Positions 11,831 through 21,752 of a DNA stretch of 64,000 nt are shown here, one piece after another (position 1 is the stretch's first letter; the number at the start of each line of letters is the position of its first letter). Made by a program: the position numbers and the translations under genes. The DNA comes from Macrotis lagotis (Eukaryota > Chordata > Mammalia > Peramelemorphia > Peramelidae). The notes under the pieces are model-generated. The model was not told the DNA's origin. It searched no databases and worked only from the letters and a program-made list of their open reading frames with translations. The DNA is taken from positions 639,125,825-639,189,824 of the forward strand of contig NC_133658.1 in the NCBI RefSeq assembly GCF_037893015.1, in the 5' to 3' direction.

Positions 11831-12411
11831 TACATAATAATCTATATGTGGTTGTGTATTAGTATACATGTGTGTGTGGGTACATATTTATATATCTCCC
11901 AGAATATTATAAGTATATTTTGTTTACAACTCCATGTAACTCTGATAAGAATTTTTTTAAAAAATGATCTAGTTTATAAATTTTCTGTAGAAGTCTGACT
12001 GACTCTTTTATGATCAATAATCCTTATTACAAGTATTACAACCTTACCCAGGTTGATATGAAACCACTGATATACTTCCTCACTTATAAACTTTCACTAT
12101 ATGTTTAACTAAGCAACAGTAGTAGAATCAAGTCTATATTTTCATGCCTTTTTTGTCCTTATTTACCTGGGCAACATACAGCCATTCTTGTTGCAAATGC
12201 TGCAATTGCACCCTCATCCAAACTCTGATTTGACCAAACTGAGACTTATCTAAAATTCTTTCCAGAGGTTTCATGACAGGTTATATGATGACTATGATAA
12301 AGGAAAGAAAATGCCTATATGTCTATATTAAAGCATTTCATTCAGTATCGGTTTCAAAGGGCAACTTGTTCTAAGACATCCTTTTTGGGGTAGTTGAATG
12401 AGAAGGACTGG
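11831..12411. other. AT-rich intergenic DNA between the direct repeats
   Basis: Nothing coding was recognised. Confidence 0.4.
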
Positions 12412-12575
12412 AAGAGCAATTTTGAAATTGAAAGTCTTCATGTTTCTTTCACCTTTTATTTTGATAGAAGATCTGCTTTGGAAATGAGGGGGAAATGGTC
12501 TTGGGGAAATTTTTTGAGTGAGAGGGATTAATGTAGACACAGTGGCAAAAGTATTCTTAAATGAATTTTAGAGAT
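12412..12575. repeat. Copy 2 of a dispersed direct repeat pair
   Basis: AGTCTTCATGTTTCTTTCACC ... AATGAGGGGGAAATGGTCTTGG ... CACAGTGGCAAAAGTATTCT matches copy 1 at 11690-11830 in order and spacing, with a few short gaps. Confidence 0.55.
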
Positions 12576-12769
12576 GAATAATTCCTTTCCTGCTATCCCA
12601 ACCTTTTGGGTATCTAATTTATCGAGATCATTATGATCAAAACAACAAAAAAAACATTCCTCTCCAAACCATTTTTGATTATGTATAGTACTATTAAAAC
12701 CAGAAGAACTAAAATGCCTTGCATATATGTGCTGATATATTCATTTTTTAATGACTTAGAAGGAGAGGT

Positions 12770-12770
12770 G

Positions 12771-12799
<29 letters not shown>
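12770..12799. repeat. (TTTTG)n microsatellite
   Basis: Five to six tandem TTTTG units. The open frames on both strands here are repeat translations. Confidence 0.85.
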
Positions 12800-12801
<2 letters not shown>

Positions 12802-13049
12802 GCAGGAGATGTAGTGAGGGAACCAAGTGTTTATGTTACCCAAGCTGGTTAGTGATGCTGGAGGTACAGGAAAATTATGAGTTAACAGAATTTTAGAAGA
12901 AGAGAAAGGAACAACACTATGGGAGAGAAGTCAATGTAGAGAACCAACAATGATCTCAGAATAGAGAGTCTTAGTTAACATCACAAAATAAAGAAAATAC
13001 TAGCCATTGAGCACTGTGAGCAAGTGAAAATGAGCTTGGAAGCAGTTTT

Positions 13050-13196
13050 GGGGGCAGTTAGGTGGTGCAGTAGATAGAGCACTGCCCTGGAGTCAAAGGG
13101 ACTTGAGTTCAAACGTGTCCTCAGACACTTAATAATTATGTAGCTATGTGACATTGCGCAAGTCACTTTACTCCATTGCCTTGCAAAAAACAAGAA
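13050..13196 (+). mobile_element. tRNA-derived SINE, WSINE1-like
   Basis: Head GGGGCAGTTAGGTGGTGCAG, body TTAATAATTATGTAGCTATG, tail CCTTGCAAAAAACAAGAAAG. Short similar flanks (CAGTTTTG) occur on both sides and may be the target duplication. It carries unusual variants (GTCAAAGGGAC, AATTATGTAG) shared with the partial copy just downstream. Confidence 0.85.
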
Positions 13197-13229
13197 AGAT
13201 ACAGTTTTGCTATAAAATCAAAAGTTCAT

Positions 13230-13353
13230 GTAGATAGAGCACTGCCCTAGAGTCAAAGGGACCTGAGTTCAAATGTGGCCTCAGACACTTAATAATTATG
13301 TAGTTCTGTGACCTTACGCAAGTCACTTAACTCCACTGCCTTGCAAAAAACAA
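13230..13353 (+). repeat. Partial tandem duplicate of the preceding SINE
   Basis: It starts inside the SINE at TAGATAGAGCACTGCCCT and lacks the first 20 or so bases. It shares the unusual variants GTCAAAGGGAC and AATAATTATGTAG and the same truncated tail. This points to a local duplication after insertion rather than an independent insertion. Confidence 0.7.
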
Positions 13354-13379
13354 AAGTCAAATAGAAAAGTCTAATTCCT

Positions 13380-14050
13380 CTTCTTCAAAGCAACTCTTCA
13401 AACACTTGAAGACAGTTATCATGGCTGCCTAAAATTTCTCCTCCAGTTAACCATACTAGAATCCTTTAATCCATTTTCATATAGAATGAATTTACAGCCA
13501 TTCAAGAATTGGGTTTCCCTCCTTTAGATATTCTCCATCATAGCAGTGTCTTTTCTAAACTGTAGTGGTCAGAACTATCACAATATTCCAAACGTAGTCA
13601 GACTAAGACAGAATATAGGGGGGACTATCATTTCCTTTTTCCTGGAAATTATGCCTCTTTTTTGCAACTCATTATTTCATTAGTTGTTTTGGCTCCCACT
13701 TTATATATGTGGTGTAATTTAAAGCTTGTAGTCTACCAAAATATCCAGAGCTTTTTTTAGACAAACTGCTCTCTAACCATGCTGCCTCCATCTTGCATTT
13801 ATGAAGTTGATTTCTTAAACTAAAATTTAAAACTTTATATTTGTCTTTATTAAATTTTATCTTACTAGATTTAGCCCAGTGCTTTATGAAGGAAAGATTT
13901 TTTTTAACATTCTTCCTCTGTCATCCACTCAGAAATCCTAATGAACTTCATGTCATTTTCATTTTTGATAAGGATGCTATAACCTTATTCAAGTCACTGA
14001 TAAAATGGGACAGAGCTGGACATAAGTCTGTTTTTCATTCTATTTGGAGA
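13380..14050 (+). mobile_element. Ancient CR1-clade/L3-like repeat
   Basis: The sequence follows a familiar old mammalian repeat: TTGTTTTGGCTCCCACTTTA, TAGTCTACCAAAATATCCAG, GACAAACTGCTCTCTAACCA, TTTATTAAATTTTATCTTAC, TTGATAAGGATGC and CAAGTCACTGATAAA. Related copies lie at 43020-43930 and probably 39552-40430. I recall the family only as CR1/L3-like, so the name is uncertain. Confidence 0.55.
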
Positions 14051-15010
14051 TGTATCACTGAAAATTGTTGTCTAAATTTTTAATCTAACTTTTCAACCAA
14101 TTCCAATTTTATGTAATTTTACTGTCATTTAGCAGACTCCATTTTTCTTTCCATTTTTCACTTTTTTGTATCTTTTTATTTTTCTGCAATAGCATGAGAC
14201 TTTTCCAAAAATTAATAAAATCTAGATTAACTATATCTATATTATTCCCTTTTAAGTACCAGATTGGTAACATCATCAAAAATGGACTAAGTTTAGCCTA
14301 GCATGCTTTGTCCTTGATTTATGGTTCCTACTTCATTTCCTCTTTAGAAATACTTTCTACAATTTTGCTAGGAAATGAATGTTAGACCATGGATTTTTGG
14401 TTTACAGATTCCATTTTCTTCTCATCTTTTAAAATATTGGCCCAGTCTTCTGGAATCTCTTTCATTTTTCATGATATCTTTTTAAAATTTTTTAAATAAA
14501 TAAAAATCCACCTTCTCCCTTCTTTCTGCTGTGCCCTACAGCTCTGTCATTCTGAATCCACAAAGCTTTCTAAATGGCTATACAGGCCAAGTCTAGCAGC
14601 AGTCTACTGTTGCTCAAACCCAAATACAGGTCAGGAACTTGCAGAACTTGGACCAGGGAGAGAGTAATCAAACTTTGCCCCAGATCAGGTCACTTTTGGA
14701 AGACTTATGTATTCTCAGCTTTAGCTAATCCTGAGAACCTGGAACAATATTTAATCAAAAAACCAGCAGAAGACATTCCTTTCAGAAATGCACAGAGCCT
14801 TGACATAAAGTAGGAAGTAGGTTGGGAGAATGAGCTAACCAAAAAGGAATTCCATCATAAAAAAACTATTATTTTGATTGGGATACTTAAGAAACAAACA
14901 CAGCAGAGAATGATTCCAGAATAGCTAAAAATCAAAGACTGAAAGAAAAACACAGCTTGGGCACAAATATTGCTAGAAGCTTAGAAGAGATGGAACAAGA
15001 ATTTTTTAAA
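14051..15010. other. AT-rich intergenic DNA, nothing recognised
   Basis: A 79-codon open frame at about 14574-14813 shows no recognised domain. No splice or promoter context was seen. Confidence 0.4.
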
Positions 15011-15023
15011 AACAGTTAAAATG

Positions 15024-15160
15024 GGGGCAGCTAAGTGATGCAGTGGCCCTTGAATTAGGCGTACCTGAGTTCAAATCCGGTCTCAGAACTTAATAATTGT
15101 CTAATTGTGTGACCTTGGGCAAGTCACTCTTAACTCACTGCCTTAAATAAAATAAAATAA
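15024..15160 (+). mobile_element. tRNA-derived SINE, WSINE1-like, internally shortened
   Basis: GGGGCAGCTAAGTGATGCAG, then the segment before GGCCCTTGAATTAGG is deleted, then GAGTTCAAATCCGGTCTCAG and the usual end with an AAATAAAATAAAATA tail. A 10-bp target duplication AGTTAAAATG is exact at 15014-15023 and 15161-15170. Confidence 0.85.
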
Positions 15161-15170
15161 AGTTAAAATG

Positions 15171-16850
15171 TCTTTTAAAAATAAAATGAGAACACTAGGG
15201 GGAAATTACTGGAAAATAAATGAGAGATATTGAAAAAAATTAGAAAGGGAATTAACAATTTGGCAGAAGAGGTATAAGACTTTGTCTAAGCAACAAATTT
15301 CCTAAAAATCAAAGTAAATCAAACAGAAGCCAATAACCTCATGACACAATGACAGGTAGTAAAAGAAAATCAAAAGTAAAAAAAGAAGAAAATGTAAGGT
15401 ATCTTATAACAAATATTAACTGTCTTAGAAAATAGATTGAGGAGAGAAAATTTAAGAATCACTGTACTAAAAATGGGAGGAGACACTCCAAGTTGGCAAC
15501 ACTGCTCAGATCTCTACTAACATGCATTCAATCTAGGTTCATAATGTGCTCCACTACAGCTACCCCAGAGTTTCATGGCTCTGGTCATCACCATTTTACC
15601 TTTTTCTATCTAAAAGCCAGTCCCTCACCCAGTCAGAAGGTACCTTAACCCTTTCCACTCAATAATCCTTCACCTCAGCAACTTATAGATCAAGATGCAA
15701 TGAATAACTTTGATGTTCAAATGTGTAAATTTAGAGAAAATCTATTTTGCAAAGAAGATTCATATTTATTTTCCAAAATGTTCTCCTCCAGAACCAGAAA
15801 GTGATTTCTTTAAGCACTAATGGCTTTAACACTGAAGAACCTGTTTTTCACCTTTAAGTCCACATTTCATTAATTAGGAGGTTGCAAAGTAGTTGAGGGA
15901 AAATTGTGAAGAAATTTAGGTGAAAAAGAACTTTTCAATGAATGTTCCTAAACAGAAAGAAGGGGCCAAACTAGCAAAAACAATTTGCTGGGAAAGTTTG
16001 TCAAAAGTGATTCTTGTCAACCACAGAAAGTCATAAGAGCAAAATTCATTGTCAATTAAAAATTTTTTAAATACTTTGACTTTTTTACTTCTAATTCATT
16101 ATTTTTTCTTACAAAAGTTCAGTGTATAAAATGAAAATTAATTTGAATAAATGTTAGCGGCCACTACGAGTTTATATTAAGTATCTTAAATACATGGGTA
16201 ATGTCTCAATTTTGTTTTTTATCAGTTGAATATATTGCAATATACTTTGATGTGTTGCATATTTGTAATTTCCAGCTCAGATGTGTAGATGTATAGACAG
16301 ACAGACAGATAAAGAACTGTATTTCTTAACAAATAGCAACATTTTGGGTTTTACCTGAATTCTCCATGAATTAACAATTGGCTACACTTTCAAAGCATAT
16401 TTTGAATTTAATTAGTTTGGTTTCTCTCAGTGGTAATCAGTACAATAATTTGAAATAAAATTGTGTTTTTTCAGGAAAGGTTACTGTGGGATTTAAAAAA
16501 TATCTAAAGAGATTTTAAAATGGTTCCCTTTTTACAATGGCTAAACTAAAAGAATCATTGGAGCATCTGGGAGTCATCATATTTAAGAAATTTGAAAAGA
16601 AAACTATATAGATAGCTAAGAACCAGAAAGTAAAGTAGAAATAGGAAGGATGACACTTGTGAATCTTATGTGATTGATTAAATCTTATGTGAATAGATTA
16701 AAGGAGAAAAGAGCACAGGCAGTTGGATATAGAGATACATTTCACTCAACAGGGAAACAGCAGGGAAAACAGAGAAGGGAGAAGGAGGAATTAGATGGAG
16801 AGTAGATTAAGGAAAAAATTAGGCTTAAGTAAAATGAACTAAGTATGTAT
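15171..16850. other. AT-rich intergenic DNA, nothing recognised
   Basis: No gene or nameable repeat was recognised. A short GACA run lies near 16297-16312. Confidence 0.4.
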
Positions 16851-16854
16851 AAAA

Positions 16855-17000
16855 ATATTTATAGTTCTGGAATTTGAGGAAGTGCCAACTGATTAGGGTA
16901 TGGTTCAACAAATTATGTTATCTAAATGTGTTGAATACTATTGTATTATAAGAAATGATAAGAGGATGACTTCAGAGAAACCAGATTGAACTTCCCTCTA
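16855..17000 (+). mobile_element. L1 3'-end fragment, plus strand
   Basis: CCAACTGATTAGGGTATGGTTC, ATGTGTTGAATACTATTG and TTATAAGAAATGATAAGAGG match the end of marsupial L1 ORF2. Short and diverged. Confidence 0.5.
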
Positions 17001-17178
17001 TCTGGTTATTATATTTTTTCTTCTCCCCCCCCCCCCAGGTCCCCTCTTTAAGAGTCTATTTTACATTTGACTACTGCTTCCCTTCATTTACTCCTTTTCT
17101 TATTCCCCCTTTTTCCTTTCCCTCCTATTTCTCCATTGAGTAAGATTACTATATCCCATACTATATTACTACATACAG

Positions 17179-17226
<48 letters not shown>

Positions 17227-17241
17227 GTGTATATGTATATA
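17179..17241. repeat. (AT)n microsatellite
   Basis: About 25 TA units with a degenerate TATGTGTATATG end. Open frames here are repeat translations. Confidence 0.9.
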
Positions 17242-17494
17242 TATTCTTCTCTCCTTTAGCCAGTTTCAAATGACAGTGTGGTTCACATGTCACCTCTCTT
17301 GCACCCACTGTACTTCCCATTGTATAAACTCTTCTTTCTACACCCCATTTGGGACAGAATTTCCCCTATTCTTTCTCTCCCTTTTGCTCTTTCCCAGTGT
17401 ATTCCCCTTCTTCATCCTTCCATTCTTTTATTGAGATCATCCAAACATAGTAGAATCACAACCAGGTCCTCTGACTAATTAGACTCCCTCTAAC

Positions 17495-17508
17495 ATCCCT
17501 CTAATTTT
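17495..17508. repeat. Target-site duplication, 3' side of the ECHDC2 retrocopy
   Basis: ATCCCTCTAATTTT is identical to 18754-18767. It is followed by the T run that represents the poly(A) tail of the minus-strand insertion. Confidence 0.85.
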
Positions 17509-18753
17509 TTTTTTAAGGTGAAAAATTTTATGAAAGCAAAGAATGTGCTCCTAAGAGCCTCCGGAGGCCTAGGCTGCAGGGTGGTGGGCATCCCTGGAAT
17601 GCGCTATCAGAGTCACTCCAGGAAGGAGCCTGTCCTGGGTTGGAATGTTCTGGGCATAACACATTCCTCCAATGGCCATTGTGGATGCAATGTCCACCTT
17701 GATTCCTTTGTCAGTGGCCACTTTTCCCATTCTCACTGAGATGGGGGCCTGAGGCATTATCTTCCTGGTGAGTTCTAGAGATCTGTGGTAGGCAGCGTTG
17801 CCCTCCTGATTCTGGGGCACTGTGTGATTCACTAGCCCAATAGCCTTCGCTTCTTCCCCTTTGATTCATCGCCTGGTGAAGATGAGTTCCTTAGCCAGGC
17901 TCACACCTACACACCGAGGCAGGTGCTGGGTGCCCCCTGCCCCCGGAAGGAGTCCACGACTTGTTTCTATAAGTCCCATGATGGCAGAAGAAGCTGCCAC
18001 ACGGAGATCACAGGCCAAGGCCATCTCGAGGCCCCCACCCAGAGCAAATCCATCAATAGCCGCAATGGTAGGCGCAGGGAATGTGATGACGATCTGGTTC
18101 ATCAAACTCCGGAGTTTTTGCACAAAAGCAGCCACCTCGGCCTCATTCATTTGCTCTCGTTCTTTCAGATCACACCTGCACAGAATACTCCCTTGACATC
18201 ACTCTTAAACACAACTGCTTGGACACTCTTGTCAAGACGAAGCTCGTCCAAGGTTTCTGACAACTCATTGACAAAGACTTTGCCCAGAGCATTTCGGGCC
18301 TGAGGTCTATTCATCAAGATCTCTCTGATCCAGTGACAGGTGTCCTCCTCACTACTCTCTCCCACTTGTAGACATTTTTATGGCTGGCCTGCGGATCTGG
18401 AGCGCTCTTTCCTATCTTGGCTGCCTGGCCTCCTGGCTTCTTTCCAGGCCCAACTAAGCGCATGCATTCTGCAGGAAGCCTTTCCCCATCCTCTGGATCC
18501 TGGTGTCTGCCCCGTTAGACTGGGAGCTCCTGGAGAGCTGGGCTGTCCTCAGAGATGAGCATAGGAACCAGTACCCAGTAGGTGCTTAATAGGTGTGGCC
18601 TGCGTCGCGGGCCCCGCGCGGAGCGCCCACGCGGGTCTCGGGGGCTCAGGGCCGCGGCCCGGGAGGCCCCGCGGGGGGCGGCCGGGGGGCGCAGCAAGCT
18701 GGGCAGCGTCCTCAGCATGGCCGCGGCGGCCGGGCCTGGGGAGCTCCCCGCAT
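17509..18753 (-). pseudogene. ECHDC2P: ECHDC2 processed pseudogene (retrocopy)
   Basis: Read on the minus strand, this is an intronless copy of ECHDC2, a crotonase-fold enoyl-CoA hydratase-domain protein of mitochondria. The start MLRTLPSLLRPP lies at 18718. The crotonase fold follows: [76 protein letters not shown] and the C-terminal CYAQNIPTQDRL. One base is missing just after GVFCAG, a TGA stop follows FTRR at about 17866, and the last residues diverge from the family. A segment of about 220 bases not seen in human ECHDC2 lies between the N-terminus and ILMNRP. A poly(A) tail (T run near 17505-17514) and 14-bp target duplications show L1-type retroposition. The target was an older L1-type element. 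AUH is the nearest alternative, but residue choices favour ECHDC2. Confidence 0.9.
18488..18594 (+). mobile_element. L2/MIR-type 3' tail embedded in the ECHDC2 retrocopy
   Basis: CCCGTTAGACTGGGAGCTCC, TGGAGAGCTGGGCTGTCC, AGTACCCAGTAGGTGCTTAA and TAGG match the ancient L2/MIR 3' end, antisense to the pseudogene. It abuts the N-terminal coding part directly. The L2 family is far older than this fairly intact retrocopy, so it was probably part of the parent transcript. Confidence 0.6.
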
Positions 18754-18767
18754 ATCCCTCTAATTTT
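18754..18767. repeat. Target-site duplication, 5' side of the ECHDC2 retrocopy
   Basis: ATCCCTCTAATTTT is identical to 17495-17508. On the minus strand the junction is AT/AAAATTAG, close to the L1 endonuclease preference TT/AAAA. Confidence 0.85.
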
Positions 18768-19261
18768 ATATGAATTTTTCTCCATGTAAGAATGTAAACT
18801 GTTTAATCTTGTTTAGTCCCTTATGAATTCTCATTCTTTTGTACCTTTTAATGCTCCTCTAAATTTCTGTGTTTCAATGTCAAATTTTCTACTCTGTAAT
18901 GCTAAAAAGTCCTCTATTTCATTAATGGAAATTTTTAAATCCTTTGACTTCTGGAATATCATATTCCTTTAGATTGATGGCTACTGAATTTTATGTGATC
19001 TTGACTGTGGTTCCTTAATATTTGAATTCTCTTTTTTTCTGGTTTCTTGCAATACTTTTTCCTCCTTTGACCTGAAAATTCTGGAGTTTGGCTATAATGT
19101 TCCTAAGTATATTGTTTTGGGTTTTCTTTCAGTAACTAGTGCATTTTTTCAATTTCTACTTTGTGTTCTGTTTTAAAGATATCTTCTTTAGCAAGATTTT
19201 ATATCTCTTTTCCAAATTGCTGGTTCTTTTTTCATAGCTTTCTTACATAGCTTTGTTTTTG

Positions 19262-19384
19262 ATTTTGGTTTTTGTGAGGCAATGGAATTAGCCACAGCTA
19301 ACAAATATCAAATGTCTGAGGTCATACAGATCCTCCTGACTCCAGGACAGGTGTTCTATCCAGTGTACCACCTAATTGCCCCTC
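19262..19384 (-). mobile_element. Old tRNA-derived SINE, minus strand
   Basis: GTGAGGCAATGGAATTAGCC, GTCTGAGGTCATACAG, CTCCTGACTCCAGGACAGGT, GTTCTATCCAGTGTACCACC and TAATTGCCCC are the complement of the SINE. It is diverged and sits inside the L1-type fragment. Confidence 0.65.
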
Positions 19385-20337
19385 TCATTTGGTTTTAAAA
19401 TCATTTTTAACTCTAAAAATTCATCTAGAAAGTCATATTGGACTTGTGTTCAAACTTTTCTTTGAGGCTTTGCATGCTGATGTTTTCAAGTTATTCTCTG
19501 GATTTGTGTCTTCAGTTTCCCTGTCACCATAGTAGTTCTTAATGGCTGAGTGTTTTTCATTCATTGATTCTTTCAGACTTCTTGAATTTGGACTGAAAGT
19601 GCTAGACTCTGGGAACTTCTTGGGTCAGAATGGGAGGAAATATCTGGTATGAGATTCTGTTTCTTTTTTCTATTTTCACAAATTTTCAGTCCTCACAGAG
19701 TGGTATGATCCAGGGAGAGATCTGTTTACTATTTTTCATTATCTGACCTCTGAAAATTCCTGACCCTCAGTTCGAGTCTGTTGTTTTGTACATAGTTGAG
19801 TTTCAGTAGGCTACTGCTGGGCTCATCATTGTTAGCCCATTGGGAGGTTCTACAGATTTGGAGCATGAACTGAGGGCTCCTCTTTGTTCTAAGATGGTTT
19901 CTTCTGTTCCTAGGACCAGAGCCATATTGCTGCATTTCACAAATGTTCCTTGTTCAGCATTTGTAACCTGGAACTGGGTGGAGAGCTACTGAGTTGCCAG
20001 ATAGCAGCTGTTCCTGTACCCAGTTCTAGTTAAGTGATTCCCTAAGATGTCTTTCCGTGCTGTTGCTTCCTATTCTGGTACTTTTCCCAGGTACTTTTTC
20101 TGTCCCTAGGTACTAGAACATTCTAAACTATGCATGCTCTAGTCAGACCCCCAATCCCATAATTTGCAGATTTGTTTGTCTCCCTGTTTCCTTGGTCTAG
20201 AAAAATGGTTCATTGGAAATTTTTCTTGGTCTTCATCAGAACTCAGACTTTTGCATTTTCACATGATTATAGAAAAGAGATAGTGGTGAGCTAGACTCAA
20301 TTGCTTCTTCTCACTTTACTCTCTTAATGCCTCTCAA

Positions 20338-20600
20338 CTTGAGAAGAATTGTATGAACTAATGCTGAATGAAATATGCAGAACTAGGAGAAAAATATATT
20401 CAACAATAGCATTTAAAGATTATATATATGTATATATACACAAACATACATATAAATGTATACAAAATTAAATCTATAATTGACAAGGCCAATGTAAAAA
20501 TTTGTTTTGCTTGTCTATACATATTTGAAAAAGGGCTTTGTTTTTCTCATGTTCTAAATTGGTGGAAATGAAAGAGACAGAAGGACTTTTACTGATCTGA
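20338..20600 (+). mobile_element. L1 3'-end fragment, plus strand
   Basis: GAATTGTATGAACTAATGCTG, AATGAAATATGCAGAACTAG and GAGAAAAATATATTCAACAA match the end of marsupial L1 ORF2 and its 3' UTR. Short TA/CA tracts are included. Confidence 0.6.
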
Positions 20601-21141
20601 AAAATTAATTTCATAAAATTAATTTCCTATTGGTAAAAATGAGATATAGAAGAGAATTTCTTTTTCTTTTCTTCATCCCTCTAGCTTTCTGAAGGATCAA
20701 ATTAGTAATATGGAATGTAAGTTGTTCTCTTCTAGGAAAGTGAGAGACAAAGAGAAGTAGAGACAGATACAAAGACACAGATACACAGATACAAAGAAAC
20801 AGATACTGAAAAAGAGTGACAGCAGCAGAAACAAGGGCAACAGAGGGATAAAGAGAGATGGACAGACAGGAGGAATGGTGGGAGGGATAAAGGGAGTAGA
20901 GGAGAAAGGAAGAGAAGAGAAATTCTGTCAGATGCCTAGATTACTGAAGTAACCAATCTAAACGTTATTATCCCTTTTTGTAAAGTCTGCAATATATTTC
21001 CTGAGAGTTCAACTACTTTCTCTTTCTGACCAGTTGATCTATACAATAGTATATGCCAATGAAGAATTGATTGTTTCTGTGTCAATCAATCACTTAGAAG
21101 CTTTCCATTATGCCTCCCTGTTCTCATCCCTAGATTTTCTT
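20601..21141. other. Intergenic DNA with a purine-rich degenerate repeat
   Basis: 20740-20930 is a degenerate GAGACAGATACAAAGACA-type purine-rich stretch. No gene was seen. Confidence 0.45.
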
Positions 21142-21156
21142 ACAAGTGTATATCTA

Positions 21157-21316
21157 GCGGTGGCTAGGTGGTGCAGTGGATAAAGCACTGGCCCTGGAGT
21201 CAGGAGTACCTGAGTCCAGGCTCAGACACTTAATAATTACCTAGCTGTGTGGCCTTGGGCAAGCCACTTAACCCCATTTGCCTTGCAAAAAAACCCCCCT
21301 TAAAAATAATAAATAA
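21157..21316 (+). mobile_element. tRNA-derived SINE, WSINE1-like
   Basis: GCTAGGTGGTGCAGTGGATA, GGAGTCAGGAGTACCTGAGT, TTAATAATTACCTAGCTGTG and CCTTGCAAAAAAACCCCCC. The B-box region is shortened (CCTGAGTCCAGGCTCAG). A 15-bp target duplication ACAAGTGTATATCTA is exact at 21142-21156 and 21317-21331. Confidence 0.92.
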
Positions 21317-21335
21317 ACAAGTGTATATCTACTTA

Positions 21336-21627
21336 ATTAAAGGAGTGTAGTGGATAGAGCACTGACCTTGGAGTCAGGAGGACTGGAATTCAAATTCAGC
21401 CTCAGACACTTGTCACTTACTAGCTGTGTGACTTTGGGCAATTGCCTCTCATCCAGGGCCATCTCCAGTTGACCTGATTCATATCTGACTCTAGAGGACA
21501 GAGTGAGATTGGCGACTTATCACAGCACCCCCTCACTCAAATCCAATTTATGTGTTTGTCATGGTATCTACCTCCCTGATGGAATGGTCTTCTTTGGGAA
21601 AGAAGGACAAAAACCATTATCATTATA
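21336..21627 (+). mobile_element. tRNA-derived SINE with RTE-type 3' region
   Basis: GTGTAGTGGATAGAGCACTG lacks the first bases of the head. Then come CAATTGCCTCTCATCCAGGG, CATCTCCAGTTGACCTGATT, CACAGCACCCCCTCACTCAA and GAAAGAAGGACAAAAACCATT with an ATTATCATTATA tail. It is the same family as 1761-2050. Confidence 0.75.
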
Positions 21628-21629
21628 TT

Positions 21630-21752
21630 TACTTGTGGCTTGCCCAAGGCCACACAGCTAGGTAATTATTAAGTGTCTGAGACTGGATTTGAACCCAGGT
21701 ACTCCTGACTCCAGGGCCGGTGCTTTATCCACTGCACCACCAAGCCACCCCT
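21630..21752 (-). mobile_element. tRNA-derived SINE, minus strand, 3'-shortened
   Basis: GTGGCTTGCCCAAGGCCACA, GCTAGGTAATTATTAAGTGT, TTGAACCCAGGTACTCCTGA and CACCACCAAGCCACCCCT. The A-tail side is missing and it abuts the tail of the previous SINE. Confidence 0.85.

Larger units (their letters stand above)
17020..20335 (-). mobile_element. Old ORF1-containing L1/HAL1-like fragment, split by a pseudogene
   Basis: The minus-strand L1-type 5' half is in two pieces. The spacer downstream of ORF1 is at 17020-17494, and ORF1 plus the 5' region is at 18768-20335. Blocks parallel to the better copy at 46.5-49.7 kb include GCTATAATGTTCCTAAGTAT, TTGTTTTGGGTTTTCTTTCA and the ORF1 coiled-coil region near 19180-19260. 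No ORF2 sequence is visible. An AT microsatellite, an old SINE and the ECHDC2 retrocopy interrupt it. It is old and strongly diverged. Confidence 0.55.

Noticed and set aside
17861-18303. Plus-strand open frames of 111 and 126 codons
   Set aside because: They are antisense shadows of the ECHDC2 retrocopy.
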